DNA of 14,800 nucleotides from UBA4744 sp035282865 (GTDB taxonomy: Bacteria; Actinomycetota; Acidimicrobiia; Spongiisociales; UBA4744): positions 1 through 14,800 of the forward strand of contig DATEVB010000010.1 of NCBI GenBank assembly GCA_035282865.1, in the 5' to 3' direction. Below, in pieces: positions 1-6,991 of this stretch. Position numbers and translations under genes: made by a program. Each line of letters begins with the position of its first letter. The first letter of the stretch is position 1. Below the pieces are notes generated by a model. The model saw only the letters and a list, made by a program, of their open reading frames with translations. It searched no databases and was not told where the DNA came from.

Positions 1-581
1 TCCGAACCGATGGCGACCATGTCGGTGCGGGGCACCATCACCTCCCGCACAATCGTCTCTGAAAACTCGAGCACCGACGTGATGAGACGCCGTTCCTCTT
101 TGTCCTGGGCGGCTTCCTCGTCGAGATTCTCCGGCACCTCCGCTACCTCGTCCTCTGTAACCAGATCCGTGGCACGGTCCCCGAGCCGACAGGCGATATC
201 CAGCATGGATGCCAACCGGTAGGCGAGACGGCGAGGGTGATCCCGGCCCCAGGAGCGCGGCAACAGCTCACCGAGCACCACGAGGGCGAGGCCAAACACA
301 AGTAAGAGGAGGATGAGCCGCCACCCGTAGGTGAGCTCCGTTGCCGCCCACGCGGCGGGCAACGCGGCTGCTACCAGCAACGCGGAGTGAACCATTCCGA
401 TCGCCGGCTGCAACCGGGCGCGGTCTTCGAGCAGTTCGGCCACCCGGACGGCGCCCTTATCGCCTTCCGCCGCGTCATGGAGGGCATCCGCCCGGGGAGT
501 TCGGATCAACGACGCAAGCGACGCTCTGAGACCCCCCGCCAGGGCCAGCAGCAACATCGAGAACACAAACGCAAGAATCAA
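1..581 (-). CDS. CorC/TlyC-type CNNM-CBS membrane protein, N-terminal part
   Basis: Partial: about 193 residues are visible and the gene continues past the left edge. I translated it by hand. The start is a TTG at 579-581 that shares bases with the ybeY stop (TTGA overlap), with GGGGAG (591-596) 9 nt upstream as ribosome binding site. Hydrophobic stretches at about residues 2-18, 61-82 and 87-106 are the membrane helices of a CNNM (DUF21) domain. A charged linker rich in Glu and Asp follows at about 143-165. Near residues 178-192 comes IVREVMVPRTDMVAI, the typical entry into the first CBS domain of the hemolysin-C/CorC family. Family members are linked to Mg/Co transport or efflux and sit in the cytoplasmic membrane; the old hemolysin name is probably misleading. 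The same neighbour, between ybeY and era, is known in Mycobacterium. The family is fairly certain, the transported ion is not. Confidence 0.85.
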   Translation of the reverse strand, partial: MILAFVFSMLLLALAGGLRASLASLIRTPRADALHDAAEGDKGAVRVAELLEDRARLQPAIGMVHSALLVAAALPAAWAATELTYGWRLILLLLVFGLALVVLGELLPRSWGRDHPRRLAYRLASMLDIACRLGDRATDLVTEDEVAEVPENLDEEAAQDKEERRLITSVLEFSETIVREVMVPRTDMVAIGS

Positions 582-1042
582 GGCCTGAGTCTCCCCGCTC
601 GAGCCAGAAGTTGCCGCTCCCGGTCCTCCATCTCGTCTGCCTCTTTGTCCTCTTGATGGTCGTACCCGAGCAGGTGGAGCAGTCCGTGAACGACCATCAA
701 CGACAGCTCTTCGTTGATGGGCACCCCGGCCGCTTCAGCTTGGGCTCGCACAAACGAAGGGGCTATGACAACGTCGCCGATGTTGAGCGGCGGTCCCCCT
801 GGTCTTCGTTCCGGCACCACTCCCGGCTTGAGGTGTTCGATTGGGAAAGCCAGTACGTCGGTGGCACCCTGCCGCTGCATGAACCGGTCGTTGTACGTTG
901 CAATCTGATCTTCGCCCACGAACAGCAGCGTGACCTCGGTGTCGTCGGGAAACCGCTCCTCGTCGAGAACCATCTCGGCCAGCCGCCTGAGCGGCTCGGC
1001 GTCTATGGGGTCATCCTGCTCGTCTGCGAGGAAGACGTTCAC
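578..1042 (-). CDS. ybeY: Endoribonuclease YbeY (rRNA maturation factor)
   Basis: A 154-residue cytoplasmic metalloprotein, usual length for the family. The zinc signature H-x3-H-x5-H is intact in HGLLHLLGYDH (His119, His123, His129). The upstream family segment GATDVLAFP (about 59-67) and the NIGDVVIA strand (about 87-94) are also present. YbeY is a single-strand endoribonuclease that takes part in 16S rRNA 3'-end maturation and 70S ribosome quality control. The start is GTG at 1040-1042, overlapping the pgpH stop by 4 nt (GTGA), and the stop overlaps the next gene's TTG start. It therefore lies inside a translationally coupled chain phoH-pgpH-ybeY-corC. The phoH-ybeY association is one of the most conserved pairs in bacteria and supports the call. 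Confidence 0.97.
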   Translation of the reverse strand: MNVFLADEQDDPIDAEPLRRLAEMVLDEERFPDDTEVTLLFVGEDQIATYNDRFMQRQGATDVLAFPIEHLKPGVVPERRPGGPPLNIGDVVIAPSFVRAQAEAAGVPINEELSLMVVHGLLHLLGYDHQEDKEADEMEDRERQLLARAGRLRP

Positions 1043-3717
1043 GAACGGAACTCCACGTTGGTCATATCCCTCGGAGAGGGTTCTCCTTCGGAGTCGTCGG
1101 TCCCGTCGTCGTACCCGTCGCTGATCACGGTCCCGCGGTCCCCGTCAGGGCCGGCCGGAGCCTGCGGGAAATCTGGATAGGGGATCCGTTGGTGATAGTG
1201 GCCGATCAACGCATCGACGAATGCCTCTTTGACCTTGGTCAACTCACCGAGCGTCAAGGCGCTCTCCGACAGCTGGCCGTCTGCCACTTTCTCTCCGACC
1301 ACCCTGTCGACCACCCGGCGAATCTTCTCAGGAGAAGGATCATCGTCGGCGAATACGGCCCGGGAAGCACCTTCGATAGCATCGGCCATCATCAGAATAG
1401 CGTTTTCCTTGGTGTGCGGTTTGTGGCCGTGATGCCGGTAGTCGTCGACGTTGACATTCTCCTCGCCGTACCGTTCGATCGCCTTGTGATAGAAGTACCG
1501 CATGATGCCGTCGCCATGATGGGCGACCACGCTGTCGGCGACCAGCGCAGGGATCCGATACTTCTGGGCAAGCGCCACACCGTCGATCACGTGTTGTCGG
1601 ATGGCCTGGGCAGACTCCTCGGGCGGCATGCGATCGTGAGGGTTGGAGATCCCGAACTGGTTCTCGATGAAGAACTGCGGGTTCTCGGTCTTCCCCAGGT
1701 CGTGGTAGTAGGCGGAGGCCCGCACCAGCAGGTTGTTGGCGCCGATCGACTTGGCCGCCCGGTCGCCGAGCGTGCCAACCAAGAGCGAGTGGTTGAACGT
1801 GCCGCGCGCTTTCTCCTCCAGCATCTGCAACGCCGGGTGGTTTCGATCTGTCAAATCGAGCAGGCGCAGCGTGGTGGTGATATCGAAGATGATCTCAAAA
1901 AACGAGACGGCGGTGACTCCCACCAGGCCGGACAGGAACCCGTTCAGGAACCCGTACAACGCCGCCAGGGGCGCCGTCTCCAGACCATCGAAGAACCACG
2001 AGATGGCTGCGGCCAACGGGGTGAGCGCCATCGCCGTGTAGACGATGGCTTTACGCAGATCGCCACGGGCCGAGATCGATGACACAAAAGGAATCGGCGA
2101 CATGGCCGACAGCAGCGCAAAAAGGGAGAGGCCCGGATCTCGAGTCGCAATGCCGGTGAGCGCCCCGACCGCCATCGACATGATCACTCCGATCCGGGCG
2201 TCAAAGAGGATCGCGGCCATGAACCCGAAGGTGGCGGCCGGGATCAGATAGCCGACCGTGAGGTTGTCGTTGGGGTTGAGGATGCCGATCAACCGGGCCG
2301 CCCCGGCGGCCAGGGCGATGAGGACCCCGAAAAGGACCACCCGCTTGGTGTTGGCCCAGAACTGCTCGCGGAACCGGGCGAGGTAGAACCAGAGCATCCC
2401 GACCAGCATGGTGACCACTGCCAGCATCGCCAGGACCTGGAGCCCGGTTTGTTTGAGAAGGCCGAGTTCATCGATGGCCGCCTTGTGGACGGCCATAACC
2501 GTTTCACCCTCGCCAACAATCGTGTCGCCCTGGCGGTAGGAAACTGACTCAAGTGGAACGTCCTGGCGGGCCGTGGCTTTGGCGGCCGCGGTGGCCGCGA
2601 CGTCGAGGGTCTCGTTGATGACGAGGGTGGTTTTGACAACGTCGGCGGCAGCCGCACTCGCCTCCGGGTTGTACTCGTCGTCGAGGATGACCGGCGGCCA
2701 GTTGAAATCGAGAGCCGTCCGAGCATTGGCCAATTCTTCACTGGTCTGAATCCCGTCGGTGAGTACGTCGGCAGCCCGGGCGATCGCCTTCTCCTGAACA
2801 TCCGAGAGGTAGGGAGTCAAACCCTGCGCGGAACGCATGACGTCTGCGGTGGCCAGCATCGTCAGAGTTTCGATGGTGACGGGTTGAAGGGTCGGCAAGG
2901 CTTCACGCAAGGCGTACCGTTGGGTCTCCAGCGTTCTCGTCAGCGGCGCAAAGCCGACGGCATCGATCTCAATAACGGAGTCTGCCCGGGCGGTGGCTTC
3001 CTGCTGCAGGTTTTCCGTAGACGTGGAGAAGTGCTCGAGCCGAGGGTCGCTTCCCGCCACCGTGACCGCAAGATCGCCGGCAGCAATCCCGAGGATGGTG
3101 AACACACCGGTCGCATCGGTTTGGGTTTGGAACTCCCGACCGTCCGCGTCGACGAGGCCGACTGCCACAGCGTCCAGGGGAGCATCCCCGGCCTCAGCTT
3201 GAAATACGCCATCGCCGTCTGCGTCTAGGAAGAAAAAGCCTCGCACGCCTGCCGTCGCCGCTACCGGCTCGCTGGTGGTCGTAGTCGATGCCGGTTCTTC
3301 ACCTTCTGCGACGGTCGTGGTGGTCGTTGGTTGAGTTGGAGACGTGGTCGTGGGCTCTGGTTCCGGAATGGTGGTGTCGATCGTGGTCGTGGCCGGAACC
3401 TCCTCCCGATACACGCCCTTCCTGGCGGTCTCAATGACGGCCGCGATCTGGTCCAACACCTCACGGGTTCTTTCGGGATCGGGATGGAAAATCGGGTCGA
3501 CCTCTTCTTCCGCTGTTTGCCGGGCCAGCTCGGTTGCCGCCTCGTCCGTGACGACCACCGGAACGTCGGCCACAAAGGTCACCGGCGATTCATCGCCAAC
3601 GATCAGCGTGATGTCGCTGCGCTGCTGTCCAATGAGGAGCACACCCCAAGTCAGAGTGATTGTGAGCACCAGGATTACTGCCCGCGCAAACCATGCCCGG
3701 GTGAGATGCTTCCTCAC
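1039..3717 (-). CDS. pgpH: PgpH-type 7TM-HD cyclic-di-AMP phosphodiesterase with inserted SdrD-B-like domain
   Basis: An 892-residue membrane protein. In order: a signal-anchor helix (about 12-30); an extracellular 7TMR-HDED sensor that begins at about 40-105 and resumes at about 235-420; seven-helix membrane region (about 425-620); cytoplasmic HD phosphohydrolase domain (about 640-848). HD metal ligands are visible as His643, His672-Asp673 in YYHDLGKTENPQFFIENQ, His709, His733-His734 and Asp779. In Listeria and Bacillus this family hydrolyses c-di-AMP to pApA. Unusual here is an insertion at about 108-222: a Thr/Pro-rich linker, then a small beta domain with DADGDG and GRE-x6-DATGVFTI motifs, resembling SdrD B or carboxypeptidase-regulatory folds. 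The cytoplasmic C-tail (about 850-892) is acidic. The start is GTG at 3715-3717, overlapping the phoH stop. The gene sits between phoH and ybeY as in Bacillus yqfF. Family certain; substrate inferred from homology. Confidence 0.93.
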   Translation of the reverse strand: MRKHLTRAWFARAVILVLTITLTWGVLLIGQQRSDITLIVGDESPVTFVADVPVVVTDEAATELARQTAEEEVDPIFHPDPERTREVLDQIAAVIETARKGVYREEVPATTTIDTTIPEPEPTTTSPTQPTTTTTVAEGEEPASTTTTSEPVAATAGVRGFFFLDADGDGVFQAEAGDAPLDAVAVGLVDADGREFQTQTDATGVFTILGIAAGDLAVTVAGSDPRLEHFSTSTENLQQEATARADSVIEIDAVGFAPLTRTLETQRYALREALPTLQPVTIETLTMLATADVMRSAQGLTPYLSDVQEKAIARAADVLTDGIQTSEELANARTALDFNWPPVILDDEYNPEASAAAADVVKTTLVINETLDVAATAAAKATARQDVPLESVSYRQGDTIVGEGETVMAVHKAAIDELGLLKQTGLQVLAMLAVVTMLVGMLWFYLARFREQFWANTKRVVLFGVLIALAAGAARLIGILNPNDNLTVGYLIPAATFGFMAAILFDARIGVIMSMAVGALTGIATRDPGLSLFALLSAMSPIPFVSSISARGDLRKAIVYTAMALTPLAAAISWFFDGLETAPLAALYGFLNGFLSGLVGVTAVSFFEIIFDITTTLRLLDLTDRNHPALQMLEEKARGTFNHSLLVGTLGDRAAKSIGANNLLVRASAYYHDLGKTENPQFFIENQFGISNPHDRMPPEESAQAIRQHVIDGVALAQKYRIPALVADSVVAHHGDGIMRYFYHKAIERYGEENVNVDDYRHHGHKPHTKENAILMMADAIEGASRAVFADDDPSPEKIRRVVDRVVGEKVADGQLSESALTLGELTKVKEAFVDALIGHYHQRIPYPDFPQAPAGPDGDRGTVISDGYDDGTDDSEGEPSPRDMTNVEFRS

Positions 3718-4715
3718 GATCCACCGTTCTCTTCGAAACGCTGATAAGCATCGACGATGGCCGCGACGATTCTGTGCCGGACCACGTCACGGGACGTCAG
3801 CTCCACGAACGCCACGCCGGGAATCCCCTGCAGCACGTCACGGGCGACGCGCAAACCGGATCCCCTTCCGATCGGGAGATCGACCTGGGTGATGTCTCCG
3901 GTGATGATCATCTTGGAATTGAACCCCAAACGCGTGAGAAACATCTTCATTTGCGGGGGTGATGTGTTCTGCGCCTCGTCGAGGACGATGCACGCGTCGT
4001 TGAGCGTTCTTCCCCGCATGTAGGCGAGTGGCGCAATCTCGATCGTGCCGCGCTCCATCAACCGGGCCGTTTCCTCGGGTCCGAGCATCTCATAGAGCGC
4101 GTCGTACAGGGGGCGCAGGTAGGGATCGATCTTGGCGATCAGATCACCGGGAAGGAACCCCAGGCTCTCACCGGCTTCGACGGCGGGGCGGGTCAGGATG
4201 ATCCTTCGCACCGCCCCCGAAGTCAGCGCCTCAACTGCGGCCGCCATGGCCAGGTAGGTCTTGCCCGTCCCGGCCGGCCCAACGCTGAAAACCAAGGTGT
4301 TCTCTCGGATGGCGTCGATGTATCGGTGTTGGCCAACCGTCTTGGGGCGCACCAACTTGCCTCTTCCTACCAGCACGCCCTCCGTCAGCACACCGGAAGG
4401 GCTCGGCACGTCCTCGCGAACCATCTGAATCACCCGGCCGACTCGATCCGCGTCGAGTCCCTCCCCTTCCTGAACCAGGATCAGCAGTTCCTCGGCGACC
4501 GTCCGCACCTCGGCGACGCGGGCCGGAACACCGGAGATCAGGATCTCGTTGCCGCGCACCACGATCCGGACGTCTGGATAGGCCGTCTCGAGCATGCGCA
4601 GGTGTGCGTCGTACTCTCCGACCCACTCGAGCATCAAATGGTTGGAGGGAACGCGCAGCCGAACTCCGGAAGCAGGGGTGTCGAGCAAAGAGTCCTCGTT
4701 ACGAGGGGAAACCAT
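3714..4715 (-). CDS. phoH: PhoH-family ATPase
   Basis: A 333-residue cytoplasmic ATPase. An N-terminal KH-like segment (about 20-90, including YPDVRIVVRGNEILISG) precedes the PhoH domain. Walker A is GPAGTGKT (146-153) and Walker B is CIVLDEAQN (242-250), followed by the family motif ITGDITQVDLP (about 271-281). PhoH/YbeZ proteins are NTPases thought to work with YbeY in rRNA processing or RNA quality control; the exact reaction is not settled. The start is ATG at 4713-4715 and no good Shine-Dalgarno precedes it. Instead a TATACT -10 box ends 11 nt upstream, so the mRNA may be nearly leaderless. It is the first gene of the chain phoH-pgpH-ybeY-corC, overlapping pgpH by 4 nt, and lies 65 bp downstream of the HIT gene. 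Confidence 0.96.
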   Translation of the reverse strand: MVSPRNEDSLLDTPASGVRLRVPSNHLMLEWVGEYDAHLRMLETAYPDVRIVVRGNEILISGVPARVAEVRTVAEELLILVQEGEGLDADRVGRVIQMVREDVPSPSGVLTEGVLVGRGKLVRPKTVGQHRYIDAIRENTLVFSVGPAGTGKTYLAMAAAVEALTSGAVRRIILTRPAVEAGESLGFLPGDLIAKIDPYLRPLYDALYEMLGPEETARLMERGTIEIAPLAYMRGRTLNDACIVLDEAQNTSPPQMKMFLTRLGFNSKMIITGDITQVDLPIGRGSGLRVARDVLQGIPGVAFVELTSRDVVRHRIVAAIVDAYQRFEENGGS

Positions 4716-4726
4716 ACAGTGCCCGC

Positions 4727-4755
4727 AGTATACCGGCCGGTCTCACCATTGCAGA
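4727..4755 (-). promoter_or_regulatory. Probable phoH promoter giving a very short leader
   Basis: On the minus strand TATACT (4727-4732) is a five-of-six match to the -10 consensus. TCTGCA (4750-4755), 17 nt upstream, is a weak -35 (three of six). The expected transcription start is near 4720, only about 5 nt before the phoH ATG. It lies in the 65-bp gap between the HIT gene and phoH, so the phoH operon may have its own start. The -10 is seen; the start point and leaderless mode are inferred. Confidence 0.45.
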
Positions 4756-4780
4756 AGGAAGGATACTGCCGACACTCTGG

Positions 4781-5125
4781 TCATCCGGGTGGCCAACCCA
4801 GCGGACGACCTCCCAGCAGGTGCACGTGGAGATGAAAGACGCTCTGCCCGGCGCCTGCGCCGACGTTGGTGACGAGCCGCCAGCCATTGCGGAGGCCCTC
4901 GTCTGCGGCAACCCTGGCAGCCAGGGCGAACAACTCTGCCAGGATCGCTCCATGTTCACCCTGGATTTGCGCGGCGGAGTCGACCACATGCTCTTTGGGG
5001 ATCAGCAGCACATGGGTCGGAGCAGCCGGGTTGATGTCTCGGAAAGCCAAAACCCGTTCGGTCTCGGCCACCCGCTCAGACGGGATCGAACCCATAGCGA
5101 TCTTGCAGAAAAGGCAGTCCGCCAA
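4781..5125 (-). CDS. HIT-family nucleotide hydrolase (HinT-like)
   Basis: A 114-residue cytoplasmic protein with the histidine triad HLHVHLLGG (His98, His100, His102), preceded by the conserved NVGAGAGQSVFH stretch. It opens with CLFCKIA (Cys4, Cys7), the usual start of HinT/PKCI-type members. HIT proteins of this branch hydrolyse purine nucleoside phosphoramidates and acyl-adenylates; the physiological substrate is usually unknown. The TTG start at 5123-5125 is well supported by AAGGAG at 5133-5138 with 7-nt spacing. Both lie inside the end of mtaB, so the two genes overlap by 50 bp in different frames. The length and C-terminal GWPPG end match HinT proteins. It is probably co-transcribed with bldD and mtaB. 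Confidence 0.93.
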   Translation of the reverse strand: MADCLFCKIAMGSIPSERVAETERVLAFRDINPAAPTHVLLIPKEHVVDSAAQIQGEHGAILAELFALAARVAADEGLRNGWRLVTNVGAGAGQSVFHLHVHLLGGRPLGWPPG

Positions 5126-6401
5126 CGATATCTCCTTCCACGGAGTCCTGCCCGGCCGAGGTTACCAAGACCTCGGCAGTGCGGCCGACCAGACCGGCCG
5201 GGCCCGAGGTATGCACGCGCAGGTAGTTGTCCGTGAGGCCGCTCAGGTGGGGCCGCCCCCGGGTGTTCTTCCTCGCCGGCCCGGCTTGCTCGATGAGCAC
5301 GCGGACCCGTCGTCCTTGCTGGCTCTTCAACCATTGGTCCCGCATTCGGTTGCCGAGATTCCTGAGGTGCTCAGACCGACCCCGCACGGTGGCTGCGTCA
5401 ACCTGATGGGGATCGCCCGCCGCCGGTGTACCGGCCCGTGGTGAGAACCGGAACACATGCAGCTTGCGGAAGCCGATCAGCTCGGTGACACTCAGCGTGT
5501 TGGCGAAGCTCCGTTCATCCTCGCCGGGGAACCCAACCATCACGTCGGTGGTCAGGGTGAGGTCGTCGATGATCTCCTGCGCCCGACGAGTGATCTCGAG
5601 GAAGTGCTCGAGCGTGCCGGGCCGCCGCATGGCTCTCCACAGCCCGACATCGCCGGTCTGGAGCGGGATGTGGAGATGGCGACAGACCTTGGGTTCCGCC
5701 GCCAGGGCCTCGAGGAGCGGTACATCGATCTGCGACGCTTCGATCGACGAGAGCCGGATCCGCGCGAGGCCGGGTACGGTGCTGAGCTCGCCGACCAGAT
5801 CCACCAGCCGGTACCCATCGGCTCGATCCCATCCGTACTTGCCGAGATGCACGCCGCTCAGTATGACCTCGCGGGTGCCCGCCTCGGCCATAGCCCGGGC
5901 CGGCGCCGTCACATCTTTCACGGTCCGGCTGGACGGCTGCCCGCGGGTTTGGGGGACGATGCAAAACGAGCACAGCTCATCGCACCCTGTCTGGATCTTG
6001 AGGTTGGCTCGGGGTCCTACCCCAACCATGGGCACGGCCGGGCGGACCCCGGCTTCACCGGCTACCAGTGAGGCGAGATGTTCTTTGTCCTTGTTGGAGA
6101 CGACCAGATCGACGCCGGGTATGGCGGCAACCACTTCAGGTTGGGCGACCGCGTAGCAGCCGGTCACAACGATCTGCGAGTGAGGGTGGTCGGCGACGGA
6201 TCTCCGGATCAGCTGGCGAGAAGCCTTGGATGCTTCCGCCGTGACCGTACAGGTATTGACGACGACTACCTCGGGAGCGGTAGCGTTGGATCCGACACCC
6301 CGTGCGGCGAACGCCGCCCGAATCTCATCGGACTCAGCCTGATTGAGGCGACAACCGAGGGTGCGGAGCTGGACGCTATGCGGTCCCGGCGTCTGCGGCA
6401 C
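5076..6401 (-). CDS. mtaB: tRNA (t6A37) methylthiotransferase MtaB
   Basis: A 441-residue radical-SAM enzyme that adds a methylthio group to t6A37 of ANN-decoding tRNAs, giving ms2t6A. The N-terminal UPF0004 domain carries the three cysteines of the auxiliary Fe-S cluster: Cys17 in LGCRLNQAES, Cys51 in NTCTV and Cys82 in TGCYA. The radical-SAM cluster motif C-x3-C-x2-C is Cys140, Cys144 and Cys147, followed by IVPQTRG. A C-terminal TRAM-like tRNA-binding region ends the protein. The LGCRLNQAES opening is that of MtaB rather than MiaB or RimO. The GTG start (6399-6401) lies 26 bp inside the 3' end of the bldD-like gene with a modest GGTGA site, so it depends on that transcript. Its own 3' end hosts the HIT start and RBS. 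Confidence 0.94.
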   Translation of the reverse strand: MPQTPGPHSVQLRTLGCRLNQAESDEIRAAFAARGVGSNATAPEVVVVNTCTVTAEASKASRQLIRRSVADHPHSQIVVTGCYAVAQPEVVAAIPGVDLVVSNKDKEHLASLVAGEAGVRPAVPMVGVGPRANLKIQTGCDELCSFCIVPQTRGQPSSRTVKDVTAPARAMAEAGTREVILSGVHLGKYGWDRADGYRLVDLVGELSTVPGLARIRLSSIEASQIDVPLLEALAAEPKVCRHLHIPLQTGDVGLWRAMRRPGTLEHFLEITRRAQEIIDDLTLTTDVMVGFPGEDERSFANTLSVTELIGFRKLHVFRFSPRAGTPAAGDPHQVDAATVRGRSEHLRNLGNRMRDQWLKSQQGRRVRVLIEQAGPARKNTRGRPHLSGLTDNYLRVHTSGPAGLVGRTAEVLVTSAGQDSVEGDIVGGLPFLQDRYGFDPV

Positions 6402-6861
6402 CGATGTTCACCAGCATGTCGCCCAGCGCTTCCTCGTCCTCTTCCAGGAGACCGGCCAGCAACTGCAGATCGCTGCGCCGGATGGTGAGAACACGCCCGT
6501 TGAAGTCCTGCCGCATGATTTGGATCGCCCGGAGGAAGCGCTCCAGAATCTCTGCGGTCGTGCCGGCCGTCTTCTCGAGCTTGCCGAGATCGATGGTGAC
6601 GCCACCACTCGACCACGACGGTACGGCCGTTTTTCCCCGCTCGATCTGCGGGAGAAGCTGGTCGACGGGGACGCCGTAGAAGGCCGCCAGGCGGTGCATG
6701 CGGGGAAGGGAGAGGGAACGTTCCCCGCGCTCGTACGCGCCCAGCACCGATGCCTTGAATTCCTGGTGCGAGAGAGCCTCGACTTCCTGCAGCGACAGAC
6801 CCTTTTGGCGCCGAATGGCGCGCAAGCGCTCACCCACCGTCCGGTTGTACGCATCCGTCAT
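6376..6861 (-). CDS. bldD: BldD-like regulator with c-di-GMP-binding signature
   Basis: A 161-residue DNA-binding protein that aligns along its whole length with Streptomyces BldD as I recall it. The N-terminal helix-turn-helix (about 8-70) contains LRAIRRQKGLSLQEVE, LGAYERGERSLSL and AAFYGVPVDQLLP. The C-terminal domain (about 88-158) contains the two-part c-di-GMP motif RXD-X8-RXXD exactly: Arg117-x-Asp119, eight residues, Arg128-x-x-Asp131. In Streptomyces, tetrameric c-di-GMP drives BldD dimerisation and repression of developmental genes. The target genes here are unknown. The ATG start (6859-6861) has a good GGAGG site with 6-nt spacing. The upstream region holds a TACAAT -10 and a palindrome, suggesting autoregulation. 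mtaB begins inside its 3' end, an unusual partner. Orthology is strongly suggested; ligand binding is inferred. Confidence 0.88.
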   Translation of the reverse strand: MTDAYNRTVGERLRAIRRQKGLSLQEVEALSHQEFKASVLGAYERGERSLSLPRMHRLAAFYGVPVDQLLPQIERGKTAVPSWSSGGVTIDLGKLEKTAGTTAEILERFLRAIQIMRQDFNGRVLTIRRSDLQLLAGLLEEDEEALGDMLVNIGAADAGTA

Positions 6862-6924
6862 GTTTCCCCTCCGACCGTGCCCGTAGAGCGTACCAGACCC
6901 GCGCCGGGCAGCCTCGATCTGCTA

Positions 6925-6980
6925 ATCACTCTACGTGATATTGTACTCGATTTCGAGCAGGAATTGTCCCTCTACGTGTT
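6925..6980 (-). promoter_or_regulatory. Probable bldD promoter with operator-like repeats
   Basis: On the minus strand TACAAT (6940-6945) is a good -10 box, with GGGACA (6965-6970) a possible -35 at a long 19-nt spacing. Just downstream, around the expected start point, is a perfect palindrome ATCAC-N5-GTGAT (6925-6939). Its core CACGTAGAG recurs upstream in AACACGTAGAGGGAC (6966-6980), 41 bp away, about four helical turns. A second palindrome, CTCGA-N2-TCGAG (6947-6958), lies in the spacer. Position over the -10/+1 fits repression, perhaps by BldD itself. The half-sites AGTGA and TCAC known from Streptomyces BldD boxes are present but in everted order, so the binding protein is inference. 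Confidence 0.45.
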
Positions 6981-6991
6981 CATTTCTCCCG

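Noticed and set aside
1189..2082. Plus-strand open frame of 297 codons opposite pgpH
   Set aside because: It lies fully over the conserved HD and membrane domains of pgpH and its product looks like a shadow with no motif.
4694..4706. Perfect palindrome CCTCGT-T-ACGAGG at the phoH start
   Set aside because: It lies within the first phoH codons, is short, and has no second copy nearby; too little to call a site.
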